Of a stretch of 64,000 bases of DNA, positions 34,907 through 44,060 are shown piece after piece. Position 1 is the first letter of the stretch. Each line of letters starts with the position of its first letter. The notes under the pieces are model-generated. The model made no database searches, was not told where the DNA came from, and saw nothing but the letters and a program-made list of their open reading frames with translations. The stretch covers positions 37,760 to 101,759 of the forward strand of contig JACRAZ010000037.1 in the NCBI GenBank assembly GCA_016213205.1, read 5' to 3'. Source of the DNA: Burkholderiales bacterium (GTDB lineage Bacteria; Pseudomonadota; Gammaproteobacteria; Burkholderiales; Burkholderiaceae_C). A program made the position numbers and the translations under genes.

Positions 34907-36898
34907 TCAGTCGACCAGCACGTTGAGGATGGCGTTGCCGATGCCGGTGAGTGCCGCGCCTGAGATCAGGCCTGCGCAGATGGCCTCGAAGCCCTCCACC
35001 CACACCGTGTGGCCGCGGCTGCCCGGGGCCTTGTGGCGCCAGGCCATGAACGAGAAGAACAGGGCGCCCACCCACATCGCGAAGGTGGATTCGGGCGGCA
35101 GCACCACGCCCAGGCCGATGGACACCGACGACAGCGGGAACCGGCCCTTGGTGGCGATGCGCGCGAGCTCGATCGCCAGCGCCGCGAACGCGGCCACCGC
35201 CATCGCCACCAGGGCCGAGGCGGGCAGCCCCTGCACGCCCTTGGCGATGATGTCGGCCACGCCCTTCCACTGCAGCGCGGCCGGGAACGCGAACTGGTCG
35301 GTGACGATCGTGGTGGTGGAGCGCAGGCCCTGCGCATCGGGCGGCAGGAACAACAGGAAGTACAGCGGCACGCAGGTCAGCGCGCCGGCCAGGATGCCGA
35401 TCACGTGGCCCACTGCCTGCTGGCGCGGCTTGCCGCCGAGCATGTAGCCGGGCTTGATGTCCGACAGCAGATTGGATGCGTTGGCGGCGATCTCGGCCGT
35501 CATGCCCGCGGGCAGCAGGTTGCTCGCCGGGTTGCCGCGGTCGATCGCGCCCATCGTGAACTGGGTGATCTTGGACAGCGCGCCGGTGGGGGTCCAGGAG
35601 GTGAGCGCCATCGCGTTGGCGCAGATCACCGTGAGCACCAGGATCAGCGGCAGCGAGGCCAGCGCCAGCCCCAGCGGCACGCCGAAGAAGGCATGCGTGA
35701 CCCAGGCGCCCAGCAGGCACAGCACCGGCACGCCGACCCAGGACACCATCAGCGGCAGCTCGATGTGGGCCAGCACGTCGGGGCCGGTCGCGGCCGGCGC
35801 GGCGCGGCGGCCGGTGACCGAGCGGAACGCCGAGCGGAACAGCTCGGGCTTGGCCGCCAGGCTGACCAGCGCACCGACGACCATCATCGTCACCGCCCAC
35901 CACAGGGCCCACTGGTTGACGATCTCGATGCGCGAGATCGGCACCGGCGCGCCGTTGGGGCCGATGCGCTGCACGATGTCGCCGGCGTTGATCATGAGGG
36001 GCGCCAGCACCACGAAGTTCAGGAACGCGCCCAGCGCGCAGCTGGTGGCCACCGCCAGGCCCATCAGCCCGCCCACACCGAGCATGGCCACGTCCAGCGT
36101 CAGGCGCAGGCCGAGCTGGCGCACATCCACGCCACCGATGCTGGGGATCCAGCCGCCGGCCTTGGCCACCGCCTGGTAGTAGTAGGTGTCCAGCCGCTCG
36201 TGGATGTACCAGGGCTCCTTCAGGCCCGCCCACTGGTGCAGGCGCAGCAGCTTGAACTGCAGCAGCTTCATCCAGCCATCGCTCACCAGGGCCTGCCAGA
36301 CCGCGGCGCCCACCGCCGTCCAGCCCAGCAGCCGGGCCTTGAGCATGCCGGCCGCGGCCGAGCCGGTGTACAGCGAATCGAGCACCACGCCGCTGGCACG
36401 GCCCTCGGGGAAGGGCAGCTGGTCGTCGTTGATGAAGCGGCGCTTCATCGGGAACGCGACGAGCACGCCGATCAATGAGATGACCACCAGCCACACCATC
36501 ATCTGCCACCACGGGATCACGATGCCGGTGACCAGCATGTAGGCCGCGAGGCTGGAGATCAGCGGCATCGCCAGGTAACCCGCCGCGGTGGCGATGGACT
36601 GGGTGCAGTTGTTCTCGAGGATCGTGAAATCAGCCGCCAGCCCGGCGCCCGCCAGCAGCCGGTAGATCGCGAAGGCCAGGATCACCGAGGTCAGGCCGAC
36701 ACCGATGCCGATGCCGGTCTTGGCGCCGATGTACAGCGCCGTGGCCGACAGGATGCCGCCGAGCAGGAAGCCGGTGAGGGCCGAGCGCAGCGTGAGCTGC
36801 GGCATGTCGCCGCGGTACACGTTGTCCAGCCACCACTGGTCCTTCTGCGCGCGGCTCCAGGTGCGGACCTGCTCGTCGGTGAGTTGCTGCAGTGCCAT
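34907..36898 (-). CDS. OPT-family oligopeptide transporter
   Basis: 663 residues with about 15 hydrophobic segments, the size of prokaryotic OPT (EspB-type) secondary transporters. Motifs: GGILSATALYIGAKTGIGIGVGLTSVILAF, ENNCTQSIATAAGYL, QLPFPEGRASG, GGLMGLAVATSC and SDIKPGYMLGGKPRQQ. The NxxxxxAxAAGY and LPFPxG segments are family hallmarks. It should import peptides or metal-peptide chelates with protons. It follows a DppA-like ABC-type binding protein gene (27 bp), with no ABC permease or ATPase nearby, which is unusual. Confidence 0.93.
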   Translation of the reverse strand: MALQQLTDEQVRTWSRAQKDQWWLDNVYRGDMPQLTLRSALTGFLLGGILSATALYIGAKTGIGIGVGLTSVILAFAIYRLLAGAGLAADFTILENNCTQSIATAAGYLAMPLISSLAAYMLVTGIVIPWWQMMVWLVVISLIGVLVAFPMKRRFINDDQLPFPEGRASGVVLDSLYTGSAAAGMLKARLLGWTAVGAAVWQALVSDGWMKLLQFKLLRLHQWAGLKEPWYIHERLDTYYYQAVAKAGGWIPSIGGVDVRQLGLRLTLDVAMLGVGGLMGLAVATSCALGAFLNFVVLAPLMINAGDIVQRIGPNGAPVPISRIEIVNQWALWWAVTMMVVGALVSLAAKPELFRSAFRSVTGRRAAPAATGPDVLAHIELPLMVSWVGVPVLCLLGAWVTHAFFGVPLGLALASLPLILVLTVICANAMALTSWTPTGALSKITQFTMGAIDRGNPASNLLPAGMTAEIAANASNLLSDIKPGYMLGGKPRQQAVGHVIGILAGALTCVPLYFLLFLPPDAQGLRSTTTIVTDQFAFPAALQWKGVADIIAKGVQGLPASALVAMAVAAFAALAIELARIATKGRFPLSSVSIGLGVVLPPESTFAMWVGALFFSFMAWRHKAPGSRGHTVWVEGFEAICAGLISGAALTGIGNAILNVLVD

Positions 36899-36925
36899 CG
36901 GGCAGGCCCTCGGTCGGTGGTCGGC

Positions 36926-38506
36926 CTACTTTGGCGCCACGGTGATCCACTTGAAGAACATGCGGTTGTCGGCCAGCTGCACCAGCTTCACGCGCTTGTT
37001 CATGCCCCAGGCCAGCGCCTGCTGGTGCAGCGGGATGGTGCCGATGTCGTCGGCATGCACCTTGAACGCCTCGCGGATCATCTCGTTGCGCTTGTTCTCG
37101 TCAAGCTCGCTCTGGATCTTGGCGGTCAGCTCGTCGAGCTTGGGGTTGCTGTAGCTGCCCAGGTTGAACTGGCCCTGGCCGTTGGGCTGGGGCGAGGCCA
37201 TCAGGTTGTACAGCGCGTCGTGCGCATCGGTGGTGGCCGGGGTCCAGCCCAGCATGTAGAAGCTGGTGTCGCGGCGCAGGATCTTCGGGAAGTAGGTGGC
37301 CTTGGACTCGACCTGCAGGTTCACCTTGACGCCGATGCGCGCCAGGTTGGCCGCCACCGCCTGGCAGATCGGGCCGTCGTTCACGTAGCGGTCGTTCGGG
37401 CAGTTCATGCCCACCTCGAAGCCCTGCGGGTAACCGGCCTCGGCGAGCAGCTTCTTCGCGGCCTCGGTGTCGTGCGGCAGGCGCTTGTTCATGTCGGCAA
37501 AGTAGCCGCGCACGCCGGGGCCGATCATCAGCGCGCTGGGCAGCGAGGCGCCGCGCATCACACGGGCGCGGATGGCCTCGATGTCGATCGCCTGGTAGAA
37601 GGCCTGGCGCACCCGCTTGTCCTTGAACGGGTTCTTGCCCTTGACGCTGGAGAACAGCAGCTCGTCGCGTTTCTGGTCCATGCCCAGGAAGATGGTGCGC
37701 AGCTCGGGCCCCTGCATCACGGCGAGGCCGGCGCTCTTGATCTTCTCGACATCCTGGATGGGCACCGGCTCCATCAGGTCGATCTCGCCGGACAGCAGTG
37801 CGGCCACGCGGGTGGCGTCGTTGCCGATCGGGGTGAACACCACCTCGTCGAGGTTGCTCTCGATCTTGTCCCAGTAGCTGCCGTTGCGCACGAGCACGGT
37901 GCGGGTGCCGGGCTGGCGCTCGCGCAGGCGGAACGGGCCGGTGCCGTTGGCCTTGAAGCTGGCCTGGTTCTCGATGCCCTTGCGCCGGTCGACCGGCTTC
38001 TCGGCCTTGTTTTCCTCGCACCACTTCTTGCTGAGGATGTACACCGTGGTCAGCGCCTCGGGCAGGATGGGGTTGGGCGCGCTGGTCTCGAGCTCGACCG
38101 TGAGCTCATCGATCTTGCGCACCTCCTTGATGCTGGCGATCGCCGCCTTCAGGTCGGAGCCGTCGCCGGCCGCGCGCTTGAAGCTGAACACCACGTCGTC
38201 GGCGGTGAAGGGCGTGCCGTCGTGGAACTTCACGCCCGGGCGCAGGTTGAAGCGCCACACGTTGGGCGCGTTGCGCTTCCAGCTCTTGGCCAGCAGCGGC
38301 ACGATGCCCATGTCCTTGCCCCGGCCCACCAGGCCCTCGTAGAACGAGGAGGTGAAGCTCAGCTGCAGCGTCTCGTTCAGCGAATGCGGGTCCATCGACA
38401 GCGCGTCGCCGACATTGGCCACGCGCAGCGTCGCGGCCTGCGCGGCCGAGCCCAGTGCCAGCAGCGCCGCCGCGGCCAGCGCGGCAAGGGTGGGGGTCAA
38501 CTTCAT
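36926..38506 (-). CDS. ABC-type peptide/solute-binding protein (family 5)
   Basis: 526 residues, periplasmic by its signal peptide (AAQA, about residue 23). It shows the SBP_bac_5 pattern: ALSMDPHSLNETLQLS, WKRNAPNVWRFNLRPGVKFHDGTPFTADDVVFSFKR, NGTGPFRLRERQPG, KNPFKDKRVRQAFYQAIDIEAI and DGPICQAVAANLARIGVKVNLQ. Ligands in this family are di/oligopeptides, nickel or heme. GAGGAG precedes ATG 38506 by eight bases. It is upstream of and probably cotranscribed with the OPT transporter; gloA lies upstream of it, separated by a GC hairpin (38536-38556). Confidence 0.92.
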   Translation of the reverse strand: MKLTPTLAALAAAALLALGSAAQAATLRVANVGDALSMDPHSLNETLQLSFTSSFYEGLVGRGKDMGIVPLLAKSWKRNAPNVWRFNLRPGVKFHDGTPFTADDVVFSFKRAAGDGSDLKAAIASIKEVRKIDELTVELETSAPNPILPEALTTVYILSKKWCEENKAEKPVDRRKGIENQASFKANGTGPFRLRERQPGTRTVLVRNGSYWDKIESNLDEVVFTPIGNDATRVAALLSGEIDLMEPVPIQDVEKIKSAGLAVMQGPELRTIFLGMDQKRDELLFSSVKGKNPFKDKRVRQAFYQAIDIEAIRARVMRGASLPSALMIGPGVRGYFADMNKRLPHDTEAAKKLLAEAGYPQGFEVGMNCPNDRYVNDGPICQAVAANLARIGVKVNLQVESKATYFPKILRRDTSFYMLGWTPATTDAHDALYNLMASPQPNGQGQFNLGSYSNPKLDELTAKIQSELDENKRNEMIREAFKVHADDIGTIPLHQQALAWGMNKRVKLVQLADNRMFFKWITVAPK

Positions 38507-38535
38507 CGCGAAATCTCCTCGAAGCACGGGTTTCC

Positions 38536-38556
38536 CCGGCCGCAGCACGCGGCCGG
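38536..38556 (-). terminator. GC hairpin between gloA and the binding-protein gene
   Basis: CCGGCCGC, loop AGCAC, GCGGCCGG: a perfect 8-bp stem in the 99-bp gap. No T-run follows on the minus strand, so it is at most an attenuator or processing signal. Confidence 0.4.
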
Positions 38557-38605
38557 TGCAGGGCTTGTCTATCCAAGCCATTGTGGCGCCGCCGGGCGCG
38601 CCGGA

Positions 38606-39025
38606 TCACCAGGCGCCGACGTTCGGCATCGAAACCCAGGGTTCGACCGGAGGCCGGGCGCCGCCTGCCTGCAACAGCTCGATCGAGATGTTGTCGGGCG
38701 ACCGCACGAAGGCCATGCGGCCATCACGCGGCGGGCGGTTGATCGTGACACCGTGGTCCATCAGGCGCTGGCAGGTGGCGTAGATGTCGTCCACCCGGTA
38801 GGCCAGATGACCGAAGTTGCGGCCGCCGGTGTAGACCTCGGGGTCCCAGTTAAAGGTGAGCTCCACCTGCGCCTCGTGGTCGCCCGGCGCGGCCAGGAAG
38901 GCCAGCGTGTAGCGGCCTTGCGGGTTTTCCTTCTGCGAGAGCAGTTCCAGCCCGAGGGCATCTCGGTAGAAGCGCAGCGAGGCCTCGAGGTCGGTGACAC
39001 GCACCATGGTGTGCAGGTATTTCAT
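38606..39025 (-). CDS. gloA: Lactoylglutathione lyase (glyoxalase I)
   Basis: 139 residues, standard bacterial length. It isomerises the methylglyoxal-glutathione hemithioacetal to S-lactoylglutathione. Metal ligands are at the expected places: His5 in KYLHTMVRV, Glu in QVELTFNWD, His in [11 protein letters not shown] and Glu in [23 protein letters not shown] is the usual first helix. ATG 39025 is clear. Divergent from the MATE gene. Alternative reading: a close GloA-like VOC enzyme, but all four ligands favour GloA. Confidence 0.9.
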   Translation of the reverse strand: MKYLHTMVRVTDLEASLRFYRDALGLELLSQKENPQGRYTLAFLAAPGDHEAQVELTFNWDPEVYTGGRNFGHLAYRVDDIYATCQRLMDHGVTINRPPRDGRMAFVRSPDNISIELLQAGGARPPVEPWVSMPNVGAW

Positions 39026-39161
39026 CGGCGGGCTCGGTTCCGTGGGGTTGCGGGTTCGGGAGCGCGATCTTGCCGCGAACCCGGTGGCTCGCGTCAACCC
39101 GGGGCTTGCGCTGCCGCAAACCGGGGCCACCATGCACCGCGGGGCCGGGCTCGTTAGCATC

Positions 39162-39190
39162 GGCCCCTTGGCCCCTTGGCCCTTTGGCCC
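39162..39190 (+). repeat. Octanucleotide tandem repeat at the MATE gene start
   Basis: GGCCCCTT repeated three times (third copy GGCCCTTT) plus GGCCC, 3.6 units, ending one base before the ATG at 39192. The frame is open through the repeat from an upstream ATG at 39132, so a change of one 8-bp unit would shift frame if that start is used. Confidence 0.75.
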
Positions 39191-39191
39191 G

Positions 39192-40553
39192 ATGCCGATG
39201 ACTGCCGCTTCCCCGCGCCTGCTGACCCTGGCCTGGCCGATGTTCGTCGAGCTGATGGCCGGCATCGCGGTGGGCCTGATCGGCACCGCGCTGGCCGCCG
39301 GGCTGTCCGATGCCGCAGGGGCCGCCTTCGCGCTGGCCAACCACGTGGCGGCCATGCTGTTCCTCTTGTTCCGCGTGATCGGTGCCGGCGTCAGCGTGGT
39401 GATCACGCAGTACCTGGGCGGCGGCCGGCGCGACCGGGCGGACGCGGTGGCGCGCGCCACGCTGGGCGCCAGCACCTGGATCGGCGGCACCACCGCGCTG
39501 CTGGCGCTGGTGGGCGCCGGCACCTGGCTGCACTGGATGAACGCACCACCCGAGGTGCTGCCGCTGGCACTGCCCCTGCTGCAGGCGCTGGCGCCGGCGC
39601 TGATGCTCGATGCGTTCAATGCCTCGATGTCCAGCGTGATGCGCGCCCACCTGCGCACCCGGGACACGCTGGCGGTGATCGTGGTGATGCACTGCACCCA
39701 CCTGGCGCTGGTGCTGCCGGCCATGCACTGGGGCGGCCTGCCGGGTTATGCGCTGGCGGTGGCGGCCAGCCGCGCGCTGGGCCTGGGCCTGCATGCCTGG
39801 CTGTGGCGTGAACGCCTGGGCCTGCGCCCCCACGCGGCCGACTGGGTGCGCCTGCCGCGCGCCGAACTGGCGGCGGTGCTGCACATCGGCCTGCCCGGCG
39901 CGGCCGAGAACCTGGGCTGGCGTGCCGCCTTCATGGTGAGCGTTGCGGTGGTGGGCCAGCTCGGGGCGCAGGCACTGTCCACCCATGCCTACGTGATGCA
40001 GCTGATGCACTGCATCCTGCTGTTCGGCCTGGCCACCGGCCTGGCGGCCGAGATCGTGGTGGGCCACCAGGTGGGGGCTGGCCGCCTGCACGATGCGCAC
40101 CGCCTGGTGCGGCGCGCGCTGGCCTGGGGCCTGGGCGTGAGCCTCGCGGTGGCGCTGGCCACGGCGCTGGCCGGCCCGGTGCTGCTGCGGCTGTTCACGC
40201 AGGATGCGCAGATCATCGCCGCCGGCAGCACGCTGCTGTGGATCACGGTGCTGCTGGAGCCCGGCCGCACCTTCAACCTGGTGGTGATCAACGCGTTGCG
40301 GGCCACCGGCGATGCGCGCTACCCGGTGGTCGCCGGCGCCGGCTCCCAGGTGCTGGTGCTGGCCGGCGGCAGCTGGTTGCTCGGGCTGCACTTCGGCTGG
40401 GGCCTGCCCGGGGTGTGGATCGCCTATGCGGCCGACGAGTGGATCCGCGGCCTGCTGATGTGGCGCCGCTGGGCGCGCCACGACTGGGTGCCCCATGCCC
40501 GCGCGGCGCACCGGCGCATGCGCCGGCAGCACAGCGGCGCCTGGCGCGCCTGA
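39192..40553 (+). CDS. MATE-family efflux transporter
   Basis: 453 residues with 12 predicted helices in two MatE halves. The N-terminal half starts [24 protein letters not shown] and includes [21 protein letters not shown]. The second half includes [41 protein letters not shown] and [17 protein letters not shown]. It should export cationic drugs or metabolites with Na+ or H+. ATG 39192 (or 39198) is favoured by family length, but it has no Shine-Dalgarno because the octanucleotide repeat fills that space. ATG 39132 has a weak GGGG before it and would add 20 residues. Six bases separate it from the next gene. Confidence 0.88.
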   Translation: MPMTAASPRLLTLAWPMFVELMAGIAVGLIGTALAAGLSDAAGAAFALANHVAAMLFLLFRVIGAGVSVVITQYLGGGRRDRADAVARATLGASTWIGGTTALLALVGAGTWLHWMNAPPEVLPLALPLLQALAPALMLDAFNASMSSVMRAHLRTRDTLAVIVVMHCTHLALVLPAMHWGGLPGYALAVAASRALGLGLHAWLWRERLGLRPHAADWVRLPRAELAAVLHIGLPGAAENLGWRAAFMVSVAVVGQLGAQALSTHAYVMQLMHCILLFGLATGLAAEIVVGHQVGAGRLHDAHRLVRRALAWGLGVSLAVALATALAGPVLLRLFTQDAQIIAAGSTLLWITVLLEPGRTFNLVVINALRATGDARYPVVAGAGSQVLVLAGGSWLLGLHFGWGLPGVWIAYAADEWIRGLLMWRRWARHDWVPHARAAHRRMRRQHSGAWRA

Positions 40554-40558
40554 AGCCC

Positions 40559-40972
40559 ATGCCGGCCGCGCTGCCCTACCAGGCCCTGGCCGACATCGTG
40601 CTCGCGCTGCACCTGGGCGTGGTCGCCTTCGTGATCGCGGGCCTCGTGCTGGTGGTGCTCGGCAACCTGCGCGGCTGGCGCTGGGTGAATGCGCCGGGCT
40701 TCCGCCTGGCCCACCTGGCAACCATCGGCTTCGTGGCGGCCCAGGCCTGGCTGGGCCAGGACTGCCCGCTCACCGTGCTGGAGATGTGGCTGCGCGCCAG
40801 GGCGCGCGGCCCCACCTACCAGGGCAGCTTCATCGAGCACTGGCTGCAGCGGCTGCTGTACTACGATGCGCCGGCCTGGGTGTTCACGCTGGGCTACACG
40901 CTGTTCGGCCTGGCGGTGGCCGCGGCCTGGTGGTACTTTCCGCCCTCCCGCCATCGAGACCCGAGACCATGA
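40559..40972 (+). CDS. DUF2784 family membrane protein
   Basis: 137 residues, four predicted helices. The family pattern is clear: YQALADIVLALHLGVVAFVIAGLVLV, CPLTVLEMWLRARA and GSFIEHWLQRLLYYDAPAWVF (the CPLT.LE.WLR..A and FIEHWL motifs). DUF2784 proteins are small inner-membrane proteins without a known function. It starts five bases after the MATE stop and overlaps the next gene (ATGA), so the three form an operon. Confidence 0.88.
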   Translation: MPAALPYQALADIVLALHLGVVAFVIAGLVLVVLGNLRGWRWVNAPGFRLAHLATIGFVAAQAWLGQDCPLTVLEMWLRARARGPTYQGSFIEHWLQRLLYYDAPAWVFTLGYTLFGLAVAAAWWYFPPSRHRDPRP

Positions 40973-41247
40973 CGAAAGCGCCCCTGACCACACTGGCCGT
41001 TGTCGCCGTCGTCATCGTGCTGGCCTTCGCGACCAACCCGTCCGCCGAACGCCACCGCGCCAACATCAAGGCCGCGGTCGCCGACCGCAGCCCGCTGGCC
41101 GGCGCGTTGGGCATCGGCGCGCTGACCGCCTTCGCCTCCACCTACCACCCGCTGGGCGTGGCCTCCTACACCACGGTGAACGACAAGGTGGTGTCGGTGG
41201 GCGCCTTCGGCACGGTGTTCGTGCTGTCGCAGGAGCAGCGCCGCTGA
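40969..41247 (+). CDS. Small DUF4359-like membrane protein
   Basis: 92 residues. One N-terminal helix (TTLAVVAVVIVLAFATNPSAERH) then a soluble part ending VVSVGAFGTVFVLSQEQ. The helix-TNPS..H and terminal SVG..G..F pattern is that of DUF4359 proteins, of unknown role. ATGA overlap with the DUF2784 gene. Convergent with pncB, 13 bp between stops. Confidence 0.7.
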   Translation: MTKAPLTTLAVVAVVIVLAFATNPSAERHRANIKAAVADRSPLAGALGIGALTAFASTYHPLGVASYTTVNDKVVSVGAFGTVFVLSQEQRR

Positions 41248-41260
41248 GCGATCACGCCGT

Positions 41261-42460
41261 TCAGGCCGGGTGGTCGGCCGGCACCTGGAACACCTGCCGC
41301 AGGTAGGCCAGGAAGGTCTGGTCGTCGCACAGCACCTTGCCCGGGCTGTCGGACAGCTTGGCCACCGGCTGGCCGTTGCAGTGGGTGAGCTTCATCACGA
41401 TGTGCAGCGTGTGCAGCCCCATGTCGTTGCTGAGGTTGGTGCCGATGCCAAAGCCCAGCTGCGTGCGGTCGGCGAAGTGGCGGTACAGCGCGAAGGCCTT
41501 GGGCAGGTCGAGCCCGTCGCTGAACACCAGGCGCTTGGTGTTGGCGTCGATGCGCAGCTTCGCGTAGTGCGCCAGCGCCTTCTCGCCCCAGGCCACCGGG
41601 TCGCCCGAGTCGTGGCGCAGGCCGTCGAAGAGCTTGGCGAAGTACAGGTCGAAGTCGGCCAGGAAGGCGTCCATGCCCACCACGTCGGTGAGCGCCACGC
41701 CCAGGTCGCCACGGTACTCCTGCACCCAGGATTCGAGCGCGGCCTTCTGAAAATCGCGCAGCCGCACGCCCAGCGCCTGGTAGGTCTGCAGGAACTCATG
41801 CGCCATGGTGCCGATGGGCACCAGCCCCAGGTCGCGCGCCAGCAGCACGTTGGAGGTGCCCTTGAAGTGGTCGGGCACCTCGCGCTGCAGCGTGGCCACC
41901 ACCTCGCGCTGCCAATCGCCCGAGTAGCGGCGCCGCACCCCGAAATCGAAGAACTCGAACGGGTTGCGCCGCGCCGGCTCGGCCGCGAAGGCGCGCAGCA
42001 AGCCCACCTTGGCGGCCAGGCGCCGCCGCCCTTCGGCCAGCGCCTGGGCGGCGTCGAAACGGCGGAAGTACAGCTCGTTGACGATGGCCAGCACGTGGAT
42101 CTCGAAGGCCATCACGTGCACCTGCGGGCCGCGGGCCACGATCTCCAGCGTGCCCGCGTTGTCCCGGACCTCGATGAAATCACGCTGGAATTGGAAGATG
42201 CGCAGGAAGTCGACGAAATCGCTCTTGATGAAGCGCAGCGAGCGCAGGTAGTCCAGTTCGTCGGGCGCAAAGCGCAGGCTGCAAAGGTGGTCGAGCTGCT
42301 CCTCGAGCTCCGGGATCAGGTGGGTCAGCGGGTAGTCGCGCGCGTTGCGGCAGACGAACAGGTACTCGGCCTGCGTGGCCGGGTGCCGGTGCAGCATGGC
42401 CTGCCACATCGTGAACTTGTAGAGGTCGGTCTCGAGCAGGCTGCGGATCACGGGCGGCAT
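41261..42460 (-). CDS. pncB: Nicotinate phosphoribosyltransferase
   Basis: 399 residues, normal for bacterial PncB. It makes nicotinate mononucleotide from nicotinate and PRPP for NAD salvage. Motifs: [16 protein letters not shown] at the N-terminus, [34 protein letters not shown] (with the His phosphorylated in the family) and [19 protein letters not shown] 42460 is taken because the ORF upstream is not conserved. A perfect 11-bp palindrome CGTCA-A-TGACG (42556-42566) lies in the gap to the divergent methyltransferase and may be an operator. Confidence 0.95.
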   Translation of the reverse strand: MPPVIRSLLETDLYKFTMWQAMLHRHPATQAEYLFVCRNARDYPLTHLIPELEEQLDHLCSLRFAPDELDYLRSLRFIKSDFVDFLRIFQFQRDFIEVRDNAGTLEIVARGPQVHVMAFEIHVLAIVNELYFRRFDAAQALAEGRRRLAAKVGLLRAFAAEPARRNPFEFFDFGVRRRYSGDWQREVVATLQREVPDHFKGTSNVLLARDLGLVPIGTMAHEFLQTYQALGVRLRDFQKAALESWVQEYRGDLGVALTDVVGMDAFLADFDLYFAKLFDGLRHDSGDPVAWGEKALAHYAKLRIDANTKRLVFSDGLDLPKAFALYRHFADRTQLGFGIGTNLSNDMGLHTLHIVMKLTHCNGQPVAKLSDSPGKVLCDDQTFLAYLRQVFQVPADHPA

Positions 42461-42555
42461 GGCAGGTGCACGGCGAGGCCGGGGCAGGCGATGGGCCAGT
42501 ATAGGAGTGCCGTCGCGGCCCCGTGCCACCGGGGCGCCGGGCCCGGTTCCTAGTA

Positions 42556-42566
42556 CGTCAATGACG
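42556..42566. promoter_or_regulatory. Palindrome between pncB and a methyltransferase gene
   Basis: CGTCA-A-TGACG, perfect dyad in the 150-bp divergent spacer. Position suits an operator for pncB or the methyltransferase; no regulator can be named. Confidence 0.35.
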
Positions 42567-42610
42567 CGTCCTGCACCCTGACGTGCCGGCCGCGGGGCCG
42601 TGCTGGACGC

Positions 42611-43459
42611 TTGTCCTACACTCGCTCGCCGCCCGGCTTGGCCAACCCAGCTCGCACAGGTGCCGCTTTGCAACAAGACCCCCTGCAGGTGCTGAGGCAG
42701 TACGTGATGGCACACAGCGGCCCGGCGCGCGACTGGCACCTGGACAACCTGCACCACCACGAGCGGCGCTACCGCCAGGACCTGGCCCTGGTGGATGCGC
42801 TGGCGCCCGAGGGCACGGTGCTGGATGTCGGATCGGCCCCCTGCCACATGACCGCGGTGCTGCAGCTGTCGGGCTACGACACCATCGGCGTGGATGTCGA
42901 CCCCACCCGCGTGGGCGGCCTGATCCGGCAGTTCGCGCTCGACGTGCGGCGCTGCGACATCGAGCGCGAGCCCCTGCCCTTTGCCGACGAGAGCTTTGCC
43001 TGCGCACTGCTGTGCGAGACCTTCGAGCACCTGCGCATCGACCCCGCCTTCGTGTTGAGCGAGATCCACCGCGTGCTGCTGCCCGGCGCACCGCTGCTGC
43101 TGACGACGCCGAACGTCTACTCCCTGCCCAGCCTGGGCCGCTACCTGCTGGGCCGCAGCGTGGCCGATCCGGTGCAGGAGTTCGGCAAGCTGCGCCGCCT
43201 GGGGCACATGGGGCACGTGCGCGAGTACTCGGCCGGCGAGGTGGTACGCTTCCTGGGCGCCGGCGGGTTTGCGCTGCAATCGCTGGACTACCGCTCCAGC
43301 GACATGGCGCGCGGCTGGCAGCGCCGGCTGCTGGGGCTGGCCTACCGCGTGGCCCCGCGCTGGATGCGGCGCGATGTCGTCATCGTCGCGCGCCGGCTCG
43401 AGGCCGGTCCCCGGCTGGTGCCCCTGGTGCCGCTGGTGCCGCCCACGCTGCCAGGCTGA
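42611..43459 (+). CDS. Class I SAM-dependent methyltransferase
   Basis: Up to 282 residues. SAM-binding motif [16 protein letters not shown] (about 69-83), IGVDVDP (acidic end of strand 2), [21 protein letters not shown] (motifs for strand 4) and [20 protein letters not shown]. This resembles methyltransferases of cell-surface polysaccharide or small-molecule pathways (Methyltransf_11). The substrate is unknown. Start is uncertain: TTG 42611 opens the frame, but TTG 42668 has AGGTG five bases upstream and is equally likely; it would shorten the protein by 19 residues. The C-terminus has a low-complexity PLVPLVPP tail. Confidence 0.82.
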   Translation: MSYTRSPPGLANPARTGAALQQDPLQVLRQYVMAHSGPARDWHLDNLHHHERRYRQDLALVDALAPEGTVLDVGSAPCHMTAVLQLSGYDTIGVDVDPTRVGGLIRQFALDVRRCDIEREPLPFADESFACALLCETFEHLRIDPAFVLSEIHRVLLPGAPLLLTTPNVYSLPSLGRYLLGRSVADPVQEFGKLRRLGHMGHVREYSAGEVVRFLGAGGFALQSLDYRSSDMARGWQRRLLGLAYRVAPRWMRRDVVIVARRLEAGPRLVPLVPLVPPTLPG

Positions 43460-43517
43460 CCGACAATGCCGCCGCCGCGCGGCCTGCCGCCGAAGCACGC
43501 CTGACCGGAGACCTTTC

Positions 43518-43934
43518 ATGCGCTTTTTCCGTTGGTGGCTGGTGCCACCTGCCATCCTGCTGCTGATCGCGCTGTACTTCACCGCCGCGCTGAAGTGGAA
43601 CTACTCCGCCGGTGAACGTGCCGGCTGGGTGCAGAAGCTCTCGCGCAAGGGCTGGGTCTGCAAGACCTGGGAGGGCGAGCTGGCGCTGGTGTCGCTGCCG
43701 GGCGCCTCGCCCGAGAAGTTCTTCTTCACCGTGCGTGACAGCCAGGTGGCCGAGCAGCTCAATGCCGTGATGGGGCGCCGGGTGTCGCTGCACTACGAAG
43801 AGAAGGTGGGCCTGCCCACCAGCTGCTTCGGCGAGACGCGGCACTTCGTGACCGGCGTCCGGGTACAGGAGGAGATCTCCTTGTCGCCCGGTGTGGTGGT
43901 GCCGGTGCCGCCGGCCTCGGCCGCATCGCGCTAG
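43518..43934 (+). CDS. Conserved hypothetical protein with N-terminal membrane anchor
   Basis: 138 residues. One N-terminal helix ([20 protein letters not shown], about 6-25), then a soluble domain: [79 protein letters not shown] recall similar uncharacterised proteins in betaproteobacteria, sometimes mislabelled as 6-phosphogluconate dehydrogenase; there is no nucleotide-binding motif. GGAG lies 8-11 bases upstream of the ATG. Function unknown; two Cys (in WVCKTW and TSCFGE) might matter. Confidence 0.75.
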   Translation: MRFFRWWLVPPAILLLIALYFTAALKWNYSAGERAGWVQKLSRKGWVCKTWEGELALVSLPGASPEKFFFTVRDSQVAEQLNAVMGRRVSLHYEEKVGLPTSCFGETRHFVTGVRVQEEISLSPGVVVPVPPASAASR

Positions 43935-44060
43935 GCATCTGTCTCGAACTCCCGACAGCGCAAATCGCAAGGCTGTGGAAGGCTGGGGCGCCTTGTCACA
44001 CCGCGCCCGATGCGCTGACGCCGCAGCCGCCACGGCGCCACTGCCGACCCGACCCTGCCC

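Noticed and set aside
41261..43582. 773-residue PncB variant
   Set aside because: The upstream part is antisense to the methyltransferase gene; PncB begins at 42460 with the conserved LLETDLYKF motif.
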